DNA of 64,000 bases from Rhizobiaceae bacterium. GTDB lineage: Bacteria; Pseudomonadota; Alphaproteobacteria; Rhizobiales; Rhizobiaceae. The notes beneath the pieces were generated by a model. That model was given only the letters and a program-made list of their open reading frames with translations, had not been told where the DNA came from and did no database searches. Shown piece after piece: positions 17,101 to 25,739 of the stretch. The translations under genes and the position numbers were made by a program. Within the stretch, counting starts at the first letter, position 1. The number at the start of each line of letters is the position of its first letter. The DNA lies in contig JAIXTO010000113.1 of assembly GCA_027483885.1 (NCBI GenBank), forward strand, positions 1 through 64,000, given 5' to 3'.

Positions 17101-20100
17101 CTACTTCTTCATCTGCTCCTTGAGAGCAGCAAGCTTGGCGAAGGGCGAATCCGGATCGATCGGCTTCTCCTTGCGCGGTGGCTTTGCTTCAAACCGCGCG
17201 GGCTGCGCCGATTTGCCGCGGTCATTGCGATCACCCCGATCCTGACGGTCGGGACGGTCGCCGCGCGGGGGACGATCACCACCCTTGCCGTCCGGACGGC
17301 GGTCGCCACGGTTTGCGCCACCCCGGTTCGGCTGCGCGCCGTCGCGGTTCGGCTGTGCGCCCTGTTCCGGACGCTCGCCGCCGCCACGACGGTTGTCGCG
17401 ACGACCTTCGCCGGTGCGTGCTTCACCCGTGCGTGCTTCGCCGGCATTGGCGTTGTTGCGATTGCCCTGACGGCGATCACCCTGCGGACGGCCGGTGCGC
17501 TGGTTTTCGCTGCGGCCACCACCGGGACGCCACAGAAGAACAGGCTTTGCCTCTTCAACGGCTGCAGGTTCACCGGCAGTCTCGGCTGCGGTCTCCACCG
17601 CTGCGGCAGGCGCCTCATCGGCGGCAGCAGCAACGATATCGGTCTCTTCTGCGGGCGCGGCTTCAGCAACAACTGGCGTTTCAGCCGGGTTGGCAGCGGT
17701 GCTTTCCCCGGATGCCTCGACAGGTGCTGCAGCCTCTTCCGTTGCGGCATCGGCGTCGTCCCCATCGGTGGCACTGTCAGCGCCAGCCGGTTCAGCGCCG
17801 GCCTGTTCAGGGGCAGCGGACGTCGCCGGCTGGTGGCTTGCCAGATAGGCCTGCGCCTCTTCCGGCTTCACCGCATCGGCGCGGTAACCGAGGCCCTTCA
17901 GGATTTCTTCCATATCATCAGGCGTTGCGCCGAGAATGGAGAGCATGGCTGTTGTCGTGGTGAAGCGGCGGCCGTCATAAGCGCCTTCGGGACGCGCGGT
18001 CGAACCCGGCTTCCACTGCAGGAGCGGACGGATAAGGTCGGCCAGGCGCTCCAGGATATCGACGCGCACGGCGCGCTTGCCGAGAAAACGGAAGCCCGCC
18101 AGCTTGTAGAAATTGCGCTCGAAGGTCGGATCGGTGACGACCGACGTGCGACCGGCGGCGAGTGCCGGGATAAGGTCGCCGTAACCGGGCTTGTCGAGAC
18201 CATCGTTCTTCAGCGCCCAGAGGAGCGTGATCAGTTCGGCCGGCGCCGGCTTCAGAAGTGCCGGCATGAAGATGTGGTAAGCGCCGAAGCGGATGCCGTA
18301 ACGGCGCATCGAGGCGCGCGCATCCTGGTCGAGCGTCTTGACGTCGTCTGCAACGTCACGACGGAACAGAACGCCGAGATTTTCCACGAGCTGGAACGCC
18401 AGCCCCTTGGCAAGGCCCTGCAGGTCTTCGGCGCGCGACAGATCGTCGAGCGGCTTCAGCACCGTTGCAATATGATGATTGACGTAGCGTTCCAGGCGGG
18501 CGGCGACGTGATCGCGGGCATTGCCGGTCAGCTGCTCGTCGGCGAGAACGATGACGCGCGGATGCATGATGTGATCGGTCGAGGCAAGGCGTGCAACAGG
18601 ATCGCCGAGCCAACGCACCGTGCCATCGGACCCGACGACGAGGTCGCTGTTGCCGCAGGCGTAAAGACGCGCAGCGCGCGCCTCGAATTCCAGCGCCAGC
18701 GCCTTCTGCGCTGCCCCCTGCACCGCCTTCGCATCCGGACCTTCGGTCCCGGAGACGGGCGTAAACCGGAAACCGGCTAATTGACCGACGTGGTGTCCCT
18801 CAACGAAGACATCCCCATTCACACTGATTTCAGCTTCCAGCATCGCATTCTCTCTCAGGCGCTTCATGAGCACAGATGTCCTGCGATCAACAAAGCGTTT
18901 CGTCAACCTTTCATGTAGCGCGTCCGACAACCTGTCCTCGATTTCTCGCGTCTTTTCTTGCCAGTGTGTCGGATGCGCCAGCCAACCCGGACGGTTGGAT
19001 ACATAGGTCCAAGTTCTGATCTGGGCGATACGCGCAGAAAGCGTATCGATTTCCCCATCGGTCCGATCGGCGCGTTGCACCTGCTCGGCCATGAAATCTT
19101 CGTTTACCGTGCCATGGCGCACCAGATCTGAAAACAGGGTCGAGATCAGATCGGCATGCTGAGCCGGTGTAATGCGGCGATAATCGGGAAGCGCGCAGGC
19201 TTCCCACAGTTTTTCCACTCGCTCAGGCGTTGTAGCAGCATCCCGGATTTCCGGGTAGCGGGCAAGATAATCCAGCGCCTGACTATCGGTTGCCGGCAGG
19301 GCTCGGGTCAGCCCCGCAATGACCGGCGCCATATCGAGACTCGCGCGCAAGTCGCGCAGCGAGGAAAAATCGAGCTGCTTGGAGCGCCACTGCAGCACCT
19401 TCACCTGATCGAAATGGTGGCCTTCGATGCGCTCCACAAGTTCATCATCGAACGGTTGCACCTGGCCCGTCACGCCAAACGTGCCGTCCTTCAGGTGGCG
19501 GCCGGCGCGGCCGGCAATCTGGCCCATCTCTCCGGCATTCAGATTGCGGAACTGATAACCGTCGAACTTGCGATCCTGCGCAAAGGCAACGTGATCGACA
19601 TCAAGGTTGAGGCCCATGCCGATCGCATCGGTCGCGACCAGATATTCCACGTCGCCTGCCTGATAGAGACCAACCTGCGCATTTCGCGTGCGGGGGCTGA
19701 GCGCGCCCAGCACAACGGCTGCCCCGCCGCGCTGGCGCCGGATCAGTTCCGCGATCGCATAGACCTCGTCAGCCGAAAAGGCGACGATGGCCGTGCGCTG
19801 CGGCAGGCGGGTGATCTTCTTCTGGCCGGCATAAAACAATGTCGACAAGCGCGGCCGCTCGACAACCGTGATGCCGGGCAGCAGCTTTTCGAGGATGGGG
19901 CGCATGGTGCCGGCGCCCAGAAGCAGGGTTTCCTCGCGGCCGCGCAGATGCAGGATGCGGTCGGTAAAGATATGGCCGCGCTCGAGATCGCCGGCGAGCT
20001 GCACTTCATCGATGGCGACGAAGGCGGCCTTCGTCTCGCGCGGCATGGCTTCCACGGTGCAGACGGAAAAGCGGGCATTGGGGGGAGAGATCTTTTCCTC

Positions 20101-20292
20101 GCCGGTGACGAGGGCCACATGTTTTGCGCCGACCTTTTCCACCACGCGCGTATAGACCTCGCGCGCCAGAAGGCGAAGCGGCAGGCCGATCACACCGGAA
20201 CCATGCGCCACCATCCGCTCGATGGCGTAATGGGTCTTGCCGGTATTGGTCGGGCCGAGGACCGCGGTGACACCGCGACCGCTCAAGATCAT
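17101..20292 (-). CDS. SUV3-like DEAD/H-box RNA helicase with disordered RGG-type tail
   Basis: A 1063-residue superfamily-2 helicase resembling mitochondrial SUV3, which unwinds RNA for degradation. Walker A is GPTNTGKT (13-20), the Walker B box is DEVQ (95-98), and motif VI is in QIAGRAGR. Residues up to about 815 include the SUV3-type C-terminal helical region. The last 240 residues are low complexity: first Ala/Glu/Pro-rich and acidic, then Arg/Gly/Asn/Asp-rich with tandem units (GEARTGEARTGE and GAQPNRDGAQPNRGG), resembling RGG RNA-binding tails. The start is the ATG of MILSGRGVTAV; a TTG five codons and further extensions upstream remain possible. The S4 gene follows. Confidence 0.88.
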   Translation of the reverse strand: MILSGRGVTAVLGPTNTGKTHYAIERMVAHGSGVIGLPLRLLAREVYTRVVEKVGAKHVALVTGEEKISPPNARFSVCTVEAMPRETKAAFVAIDEVQLAGDLERGHIFTDRILHLRGREETLLLGAGTMRPILEKLLPGITVVERPRLSTLFYAGQKKITRLPQRTAIVAFSADEVYAIAELIRRQRGGAAVVLGALSPRTRNAQVGLYQAGDVEYLVATDAIGMGLNLDVDHVAFAQDRKFDGYQFRNLNAGEMGQIAGRAGRHLKDGTFGVTGQVQPFDDELVERIEGHHFDQVKVLQWRSKQLDFSSLRDLRASLDMAPVIAGLTRALPATDSQALDYLARYPEIRDAATTPERVEKLWEACALPDYRRITPAQHADLISTLFSDLVRHGTVNEDFMAEQVQRADRTDGEIDTLSARIAQIRTWTYVSNRPGWLAHPTHWQEKTREIEDRLSDALHERLTKRFVDRRTSVLMKRLRENAMLEAEISVNGDVFVEGHHVGQLAGFRFTPVSGTEGPDAKAVQGAAQKALALEFEARAARLYACGNSDLVVGSDGTVRWLGDPVARLASTDHIMHPRVIVLADEQLTGNARDHVAARLERYVNHHIATVLKPLDDLSRAEDLQGLAKGLAFQLVENLGVLFRRDVADDVKTLDQDARASMRRYGIRFGAYHIFMPALLKPAPAELITLLWALKNDGLDKPGYGDLIPALAAGRTSVVTDPTFERNFYKLAGFRFLGKRAVRVDILERLADLIRPLLQWKPGSTARPEGAYDGRRFTTTTAMLSILGATPDDMEEILKGLGYRADAVKPEEAQAYLASHQPATSAAPEQAGAEPAGADSATDGDDADAATEEAAAPVEASGESTAANPAETPVVAEAAPAEETDIVAAAADEAPAAAVETAAETAGEPAAVEEAKPVLLWRPGGGRSENQRTGRPQGDRRQGNRNNANAGEARTGEARTGEGRRDNRRGGGERPEQGAQPNRDGAQPNRGGANRGDRRPDGKGGDRPPRGDRPDRQDRGDRNDRGKSAQPARFEAKPPRKEKPIDPDSPFAKLAALKEQMKK

Positions 20293-20709
20293 GGGCTGGG
20301 AATTCAAAGCATTATCCGCGCATCGTGTCCGGCTGCAGCTCCATTGAGTGCATCCAACGAACACATGGCGATCCCACGCGGATAAGGCAAGCCACAACAG
20401 GGCGCACTCTTCGTTTTGATGGGAAATTCTTGGAGAAACGCAAATTTGTACGGCCTGAAGCTGCTTGCCTGCTGGAACACGCTGCGAACGAATCAGCGAC
20501 GAATCGCGACTTCCGCTGATTCATCCTTTGTTCCAATTGTTCCAGCTCTGGCGACCGACCACAGCCGGAGCGACATCGCTCTGCTTGACAGAGGCTGCCA
20601 TCAGACCGATGGTCATGCACGGCCGCCCGCGCAGCAACGGCCTTGAAGATTTTGCCGTATGTCCCGCCTCCCTGCCCCGCCTCTTGCAATGCCAGACGGA
20701 GTTTTCGCC
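20293..20709. other. Divergent intergenic region, no gene seen
   Basis: About 415 bases between the leftward helicase and a rightward small membrane-protein gene. Several short frames cross it but none has a recognisable product. The sequence carries a short inverted repeat (aatcagcg.. / ..cgctgatt) near 20491-20522 of unknown meaning. Confidence 0.5.
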
Positions 20710-20916
20710 ATGATGGCTGCCCTCAGACTTCTTCTTACCGTGGTCGGCGTTCTCGCCATCATCATGGGCGTGCTCTGGATGGCACAGGGGACAGGCCTTT
20801 TCCCTTACCCGGCCGAAAGCTTCATGATCAACCAGACGCCCTGGATCCTGCGTGGCGCGCTTCTCGCCGTTGCGGGTCTGGTTGTTGTCTGGGCGACGCG
20901 CCGCTTCATCCGGTAG
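20710..20916 (+). CDS. Small inner-membrane protein, 68 residues
   Basis: Unnamed protein with two hydrophobic segments, about residues 4-22 (ALRLLLTVVGVLAIIMGVLW) and 46-62 (GALLAVAGLVVVWATRR), joined by a short loop with GTGLFPYPAESFMINQTPW. The loop and the positive C-terminus (RRFIR) predict both ends inside. It looks like small conserved membrane proteins of unknown role in Rhizobiales. GGAG precedes the first of two adjacent ATGs by eight bases. An upstream extension in frame was rejected for lack of hydrophobicity and ribosome site. Confidence 0.75.
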   Translation: MMAALRLLLTVVGVLAIIMGVLWMAQGTGLFPYPAESFMINQTPWILRGALLAVAGLVVVWATRRFIR

Positions 20917-21022
20917 CAGGCCGAGCCAAGCCCCACTGCAGAACCGCACGGATGCGGTGCAGCCGTCCCGTCCCCGATTGGAAGTTCGAAATTTTGTTCG
21001 GTTGGATAGCTGTGCAACCCGT

Positions 21023-21047
21023 GGAACAAAAAATGAAGATCTGCGTT
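21023..21047 (+). promoter_or_regulatory. EcfG-type (general stress response) promoter
   Basis: GGAAC at 21023-21027, a 16-base spacer, then CGTT at 21044-21047. The layout equals that upstream of the response regulator at 8.2 kb. It lies 43 bases before the DUF3309-type gene. Confidence 0.7.
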
Positions 21048-21090
21048 CTCGTCGCACAATGAAATGCATTTGTGCATCGGAGATCACCAC

Positions 21091-21246
21091 ATGCTCGGGA
21101 CAATCCTGCTCGTCATTCTCGTTCTTCTTCTTCTCGGCGCCCTTCCCAACTGGGGTTACAGCCGTAGCTGGGGATACGGGCCGTCCGGCGGCCTTGGCCT
21201 GGTCGTGGTTATTCTGCTCATCCTGCTTCTGATGGGCAGAATCTAA
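21091..21246 (+). CDS. DUF3309-family small membrane protein
   Basis: A 51-residue hydrophobic protein: MLGTILLVILVLLLLGALP, a central NWGYSRSWGYGPSGGLG and a second hydrophobic stretch ending LLLMGRI. The central motif is that of DUF3309, small proteins of unknown function with two membrane passes. GGAG is eight bases before the ATG; the nine-codon upstream extension lacks a ribosome site. An EcfG-type promoter directly upstream suggests induction in stress or stationary phase. The Gly-zipper lipoprotein gene follows after about 40 bases and may share the transcript. Confidence 0.88.
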   Translation: MLGTILLVILVLLLLGALPNWGYSRSWGYGPSGGLGLVVVILLILLLMGRI

Positions 21247-21287
21247 GCTTTAGAACAGTCGAACCGAATAAGGGAAGGAACCACACC

Positions 21288-21542
21288 ATGAAGAAGATTA
21301 TGGCCGTTGCAGCCGTTATGGGCATGCTCGCATCTTGCTCATCCACCGAAAGAGGCACCGCTATCGGCGCGGGCTCTGGCGCCGTCATCGGCGGTGTCGT
21401 CACTAACAGCTGGGGCGGTGCAGCCGTGGGCGCGGTAGCCGGCGGTCTGGTTGGCGCGGCAATCGGCGAATCCCAGAAGCGTCAGGGTTATTGCGTCTAT
21501 CGTGATCGTTACGGTCGCACCTACGAAGCGCGTTGCCGCTAA
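21288..21542 (+). CDS. Small Gly-zipper lipoprotein
   Basis: An 84-residue lipoprotein. The signal peptide ends in the lipobox LASC (Cys17). The middle has repeated small-residue GxxxG spacing (AIGAGSGAVIGGVV, AVGAVAGGLVGAAIG), the glycine-zipper pattern of YMGG/OmpA-linked envelope proteins. The C-terminus holds CVYRDRYGRTYEARC with two Cys that could form a disulfide. Function unknown, envelope-associated. Strong AAGGGAAGGAA site. It may be co-transcribed with the DUF3309 gene, and a strong terminator follows. Confidence 0.85.
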   Translation: MKKIMAVAAVMGMLASCSSTERGTAIGAGSGAVIGGVVTNSWGGAAVGAVAGGLVGAAIGESQKRQGYCVYRDRYGRTYEARCR

Positions 21543-21563
21543 AAACTGTCTATTCCGCATAAC

Positions 21564-21594
21564 AAAACCGGCGCGGGGCCTCCGCGCCGGTTTT
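21564..21594. terminator. Terminator between the small lipoprotein gene and phbB
   Basis: A 13-bp perfect stem (aaaaccggcgcgg / ccgcgccggtttt) with a five-base loop, ending in T-runs on both strands, placed between convergent genes. Confidence 0.9.
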
Positions 21595-21648
21595 ATTTTG
21601 TCTGATATTTGCTGTCTGCCCGGTTGCGTGCAGTAACGACCAGCAATC

Positions 21649-22374
21649 TCAGGCGAGATATTGCCCGCCATTGGCGCTGAGCGTTGCTCCGGTGATGAAG
21701 CCAGCATCGTCGGACGCGAGAAACACCACGCAGCGCGCAATTTCCTCCGGCTGGCCCAGCCGTCCAACCGGGATCTGCGGCAGGATGCGCTCGTTCATCA
21801 CACGTTCGGGAACAGCCAGAACCATCTCAGTGCCGATATAACCGGGGCAGATGGCGTTGACGGTGACGTTCTTTGCCGCCCCCTCCTGCGCCAGCGCTTT
21901 GGTAAAGCCGATATCGCCGGCCTTGGCCGCCGAATAATTGGCCTGCCCCATCTGGCCCTTCTGGCCGTTGATCGAGGATATGTTGATGACGCGACCAAAA
22001 CCACGGTCGCGCATGCCGCTCCACACCGGATGCGTCATGTTGAACAGGCCGGTGAGGTTTGTGTTGATCACCTCGCTCCACTGCCCGGGCGTCATCTTGT
22101 GAAACATGGCGTCGCGCGTAATGCCGGCGTTATTGACCAGCACGTCCACCGGACCAAGCGATGCCTCGACCTGCGCAATCCCCTCGGCGCAGGCCTCGTA
22201 GGATGAAACATCCCATTTGAAAACGGGAATGCCCGTTTCCGCCTCGAAGGCTTTGGCACGCTCGTCATTGCCGGCATAATTTGCGGCAACGACATAACCT
22301 GCAGCCTTCAGGGCTGTGGCGATGGCCGCGCCAATACCACGCGTACCACCGGACACCAATGCGACTCTCGTCAT
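21649..22374 (-). CDS. phbB: Acetoacetyl-CoA reductase (NADPH)
   Basis: A 241-residue short-chain dehydrogenase that reduces acetoacetyl-CoA to (R)-3-hydroxybutyryl-CoA, the monomer for polyhydroxybutyrate. The Rossmann motif is SGGTRGIG (8-15), followed by NNAG, the catalytic Ser in NISSINGQKG and the YSAAK motif (Tyr/Lys). The NINGQKGQMGQ context is typical of PhbB rather than FabG. GGGGGAG lies about six bases before the ATG; a 40-codon upstream extension overlaps the end of phbA and was rejected. It is 61 bases downstream of phbA in the same operon. Confidence 0.95.
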   Translation of the reverse strand: MTRVALVSGGTRGIGAAIATALKAAGYVVAANYAGNDERAKAFEAETGIPVFKWDVSSYEACAEGIAQVEASLGPVDVLVNNAGITRDAMFHKMTPGQWSEVINTNLTGLFNMTHPVWSGMRDRGFGRVINISSINGQKGQMGQANYSAAKAGDIGFTKALAQEGAAKNVTVNAICPGYIGTEMVLAVPERVMNERILPQIPVGRLGQPEEIARCVVFLASDDAGFITGATLSANGGQYLA

Positions 22375-22435
22375 GCAAACTCCCCCCTCATTGAAAATAT
22401 CCGGCCCTTCTTCGTGGTCGGAATGACCAGACCCG

Positions 22436-23617
22436 TCACATGGCTTCGACGCACATCGCAACGCCCATGCCGCCGCCGATGCAGAGCGTGGCAAGCCCCT
22501 TCTTTGCGCCGCGACGCTTCATCTCGAACACCAGCGTGTTCAAAACGCGTGCGCCCGACGCGCCGATCGGATGACCGATGGCGATGGCGCCGCCATTAAC
22601 GTTGACGATCGACGGATCCCAGCCCATGTCTTTGTTAACGGCGCAGGCCTGCGCGGCAAAGGCTTCGTTTGCTTCGACCAGATCCAGATCACCGACCGAC
22701 CAGCCGGCCTTTTCCAGCGCCTTGCGTGAAGCCGGGATTGGGCCGGTGCCCATGATCTGCGGATCAACGCCCGCCGTTGCCCAGGAGACGATGCGCACCA
22801 GCGGCGTGATGCCGCGGCGAGACGCTTCAGCCTCGGTCATCAGAACGGTTGCGGCCGCGCCATCGTTGATGCCGGATGCATTGCCGGCGGTCACGGTGCC
22901 TTCCTTGTCGAAGGCGGGGCGCAGCTTGGTCATGCTCTCGAGCGTGGCGCCGGCGCGGATATACTCGTCGGCATCGACGGTTACATCGCCCTTGCGGCCC
23001 TTGATGATGAAGGGAATGATCTCATCGGCAAAACGGCCGGCCTTCTGCGCGGCTTCCGCCTTGTTTTGCGAGGCAACGGCAAACTGGTCCTGCTCGTCGC
23101 GCGTCAACTGCCACTGGCGGGCGACGTTTTCGGCCGTCGTTCCCATGTGATACCCGTAGAAGGCGTCCGTGAGGCCATCCTTGATCATGGTGTCGATCAT
23201 CTTCATGTCACCCATCTTGGTGCCGCCGCGCAGATGCGCGCAATGCGGTGCCATGGACATGGATTCCTGGCCGCCGGCGACGATGATCTTGGCATCGCCC
23301 AGCGCGATCTGCTGCATGCCGATGGCAACCGCACGCAGACCCGAGCCGCAGAGCTGGTTGATGCCCCAGGCTGTGGTTTCCTGCGGCGTGCCGGCCTTCA
23401 TGGCCGCCTGACGGGCCGGGTTCTGCCCTTCGCCTGCCGGCAGGACCTGGCAGAGGATCACCTCGTCCACTTCCTTGGCATCAACGCCTGCCCGTTCCAG
23501 CGCCCCCTTGATCGCGGCAGCGCCGAGTTCATGGGCGGCCACATTGGCAAAGGCGCCGTTGAACGAGCCAACGGCCGTTCGAGCGGCGGATGCAATCACG
23601 ATCGACGGCTGGCTCAT
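22436..23617 (-). CDS. phbA: Acetyl-CoA acetyltransferase (beta-ketothiolase)
   Basis: A 393-residue thiolase that condenses two acetyl-CoA into acetoacetyl-CoA, the first step of polyhydroxybutyrate synthesis. The nucleophile Cys90 is in [11 protein letters not shown], the catalytic His in [12 protein letters not shown] and the second Cys in [12 protein letters not shown]. Length is that of biosynthetic thiolases. AGGAGA precedes the ATG by seven bases. It is the first gene of the phbAB operon, divergent from phaR, whose product is the expected repressor of PHB-granule genes. Confidence 0.95.
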   Translation of the reverse strand: MSQPSIVIASAARTAVGSFNGAFANVAAHELGAAAIKGALERAGVDAKEVDEVILCQVLPAGEGQNPARQAAMKAGTPQETTAWGINQLCGSGLRAVAIGMQQIALGDAKIIVAGGQESMSMAPHCAHLRGGTKMGDMKMIDTMIKDGLTDAFYGYHMGTTAENVARQWQLTRDEQDQFAVASQNKAEAAQKAGRFADEIIPFIIKGRKGDVTVDADEYIRAGATLESMTKLRPAFDKEGTVTAGNASGINDGAAATVLMTEAEASRRGITPLVRIVSWATAGVDPQIMGTGPIPASRKALEKAGWSVGDLDLVEANEAFAAQACAVNKDMGWDPSIVNVNGGAIAIGHPIGASGARVLNTLVFEMKRRGAKKGLATLCIGGGMGVAMCVEAM

Positions 23618-23855
23618 GCGGGTGTCTCCTCGATTTCCCTTGTTGTTGGCCTGAGACTGGCAAAGCTTCCCGCATAAGTCAAAGGGTGGACATCATCAAT
23701 TTGATGCGCTTTGTTAAGTAGTCGCCAAAAATTCTGCAACGCGGGGTTGGCTGCCGCATCGCACAATTCGATTGTCAGTCGGCTTTGTTTGAGCGTAAGG
23801 TTGGCCTGGGAGAGAAACACCGACAAAACTATATTGACGGGTTCAGGAGGCAATG

Positions 23856-24446
23856 ATGGCGAAGACTGATGGTGAAATTGTCATAAAAAAATATGCCAAT
23901 AGACGCCTCTACAACACGGGCACCAGCACCTATGTGACGCTGGAAGACCTGGCGACCATGGTGAAGAAGGGCGAGGATTTTCAGGTACAGGACGCCAAGA
24001 GCGGCGACGACATAACGCATTCCGTGCTGACCCAGATCATCTTCGAGCAGGAATCCAAGACGGGCAATACGCTGCTGCCGATCTCCTTCCTGCGCCAGCT
24101 GATTTCCTATTACGGCGACCAGATGCAGATGGTGGTGCCGACCTTCCTCGAACATTCGATGAAGAACTTTGCCGACCAGCAGGCACAGATGCGCGAGCAG
24201 ATGACACGCGCTTTCGGCGAAACGCCGATCACCAAAAACCTGCAGATGCCGATCCAGATGATGGAAGAACAGGTGCGCCGCAACACCGACCTGTTCCGCC
24301 AGGCCATGCAGATGTTTTCGCCCTTCGGCGCGCAAGGTGCGGCGGCCGAACGCGAGCCGAAAAAGGCGCCTGATGCCAAGGATCTCGATGAGCTGAAGGA
24401 TCAGCTGCGGACCCTGCAGACGCGCCTGGACAGCATGGGCTCCTGA
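23856..24446 (+). CDS. phaR: Polyhydroxyalkanoate synthesis repressor
   Basis: A 196-residue PhaR/AniA-type regulator that binds both DNA and PHB, and represses phasin and other genes when no polymer is present. The N-terminal PHB/PHA accumulation domain starts IVIKKYANRRLYNTGTSTYV and is followed by the LPISFLRQLISYYGDQMQ segment. The C-terminal third is charged and probably coiled coil (KDLDELKDQLRTLQTRL). Two adjacent ATGs occur: AGGAGG is only two bases from the first but five from the second, so I took the second. It diverges from phbA over about 235 bases, where regulation of both could take place. Confidence 0.92.
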   Translation: MAKTDGEIVIKKYANRRLYNTGTSTYVTLEDLATMVKKGEDFQVQDAKSGDDITHSVLTQIIFEQESKTGNTLLPISFLRQLISYYGDQMQMVVPTFLEHSMKNFADQQAQMREQMTRAFGETPITKNLQMPIQMMEEQVRRNTDLFRQAMQMFSPFGAQGAAAEREPKKAPDAKDLDELKDQLRTLQTRLDSMGS

Positions 24447-24462
24447 GCCGCAAGGACGACAG

Positions 24463-24490
24463 AAGGGCTGCGGGAAACCGCGGCCCTTTT
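24463..24490 (+). terminator. Terminator of phaR
   Basis: An 11-bp stem (aagggctgcgg / ccgcggccctt, one G-T pair) with a short loop, ending in TTTT, 17 bases after the phaR stop. Confidence 0.8.
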
Positions 24491-24524
24491 GCATTCAGGG
24501 GATATTATCGGCCAATTTTCGGCA

Positions 24525-24552
24525 ACAAAAAAGGCCGGCAAAACCGGCCTTC
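24525..24552 (-). terminator. Terminator of rpmF
   Basis: On the minus strand aaggccgg pairs with ccggcctt around a five-base loop and is followed by a run of Us, 25 bases past the rpmF stop. Confidence 0.85.
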
Positions 24553-24576
24553 CTGCAGCAAAATCTCAAGATGAGA

Positions 24577-24762
24577 TTATGCGCTTTCCTTCGGCGTCAG
24601 AACCTGGCGACCACGGTACATGCCCGTCTTCAGGTCGATGTGGTGCGGACGACGCAGTTCGCCGGAGTTCTTGTCTTCGACGTAGGTGGGGGTCTGGAGC
24701 GCGTCAGCGGAGCGGCGCATACCGCGCTTCGACGGGCTCGTTTTTCTCTTCGGTACAGCCAT
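24577..24762 (-). CDS. rpmF: 50S ribosomal protein L32
   Basis: A 61-residue protein of the large ribosomal subunit. The N-terminus [18 protein letters not shown] is diagnostic, and the C-terminal half ([16 protein letters not shown]) is also typical. The zinc-binding cysteines found in some L32 proteins are absent, as usual for alphaproteobacterial L32. The 255 bases to its right, up to the GST gene, hold no supported gene and must contain its promoter. Confidence 0.97.
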   Translation of the reverse strand: MAVPKRKTSPSKRGMRRSADALQTPTYVEDKNSGELRRPHHIDLKTGMYRGRQVLTPKESA

Positions 24763-25017
24763 TTTCGTTACTCCAAATTGTCAGGCAAAACATGCTCGGC
24801 GGCCCGAAGGAGGCCGAACTCCACATGTCTTGATCTCGGAAATTTGCCGGGCTTATACATGGCAATCCCCACCTTGACCAGTCCCTGCGGGCAAAATTTG
24901 CGAAGAAGCTTGACGCCGCGCCGGATGATCGCCAGCAGCACGGCTGATACCACAGGCAATACGCCCGAGTCCCGCTCAATCGGCACCGGCGAGACGGCAC
25001 GTGGTGCTGAGGACAGA

Positions 25018-25665
25018 TCAGGCCTCGTCGGCGGGAACGATCCAGGTTTCGGCAAGCGCTGCCTGCTGCCATTCAATCCACGCTGGATGCGCCTTCATCG
25101 CCGCCATATAGGCTTCCGTGTCCGCGTCCACGGCAATGTCATAGACATCCAGCCGGTTGATGACGGGCGCAAACATGGCGTCGGCGGCGCAAAACGCGCC
25201 AAACAGGAAGGGGCCACCGGAGCGCGCGCGCAGGGTCTTCCAGATCTCGGTGATGCGCGCCACATCATCCGCCACACCCTCTGGCAGCGCGATGGCCCGC
25301 TTCTGGCGGCGGATATTCATCGGGCAGGCACCGCGCAGCGCCCGGAAGCCCGACAGCATTTCCATCGAGATCGACCGCGCCACGGCCCGGTCGGCGGAAT
25401 CCTGTGGCCAGAGGCCGGCATCGGGATAAAGCTCGGCGACATATTCGATGATGGCGAGCGATTCCCAGACATGCAGATCGCCGTGCTTCAGCACAGGCAC
25501 CTTGCCGGTCGGCGAAAACTTTCGAAACTCCGGATTGCCGCCATGATCGTCGAAGGGGATCAGCACTTCCTCGAAAGCGACGCCTGCGGCTTTCAGAGCA
25601 ATCCACGGCCGGAACGACCAGGAGGAATAATTCTTGTTGGCGATGTAGAGAACCAGTCCGTCCAT
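25018..25665 (-). CDS. Glutathione S-transferase family protein
   Basis: A 215-residue GST-fold protein. The N-terminal thioredoxin-like domain has a catalytic-type Ser/Tyr region in NKNYSSWSFRPW, the cis-Pro in GKVPVL and the glutathione-binding ESLAI (E-S-x-A-I) motif. The C-terminal domain is helical. The LYIANKNYSSWS start resembles the YfcF/zeta-like bacterial GSTs. Substrate unknown; roles in detoxification or redox metabolism are usual. GGAGG lies seven bases before the ATG. It sits between mtgA and rpmF on the same strand. Confidence 0.9.
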   Translation of the reverse strand: MDGLVLYIANKNYSSWSFRPWIALKAAGVAFEEVLIPFDDHGGNPEFRKFSPTGKVPVLKHGDLHVWESLAIIEYVAELYPDAGLWPQDSADRAVARSISMEMLSGFRALRGACPMNIRRQKRAIALPEGVADDVARITEIWKTLRARSGGPFLFGAFCAADAMFAPVINRLDVYDIAVDADTEAYMAAMKAHPAWIEWQQAALAETWIVPADEA

Positions 25666-25739
25666 GTGCAGCCTCCGCCTGTTATCTTGCCGCCAGCATA
25701 GGAGCCGCAACGGCCAGCCGCCAACGACATTTGCTGCTG

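Noticed and set aside
17029-18780. A 583-codon plus-strand frame opposite the helicase.
   Set aside because: Antisense shadow; composition is low complexity because it mirrors the helicase tail repeats, and no ribosome site or family match was seen.
20460-20500. A GGAAC in the helicase upstream region as an EcfG promoter.
   Set aside because: No CGTT at the required distance.
24768-25076. A 102-codon leftward frame between GST and rpmF.
   Set aside because: It overlaps the end of the GST gene and a competing frame, has no good ribosome site and no recognisable protein. A small protein cannot be ruled out.
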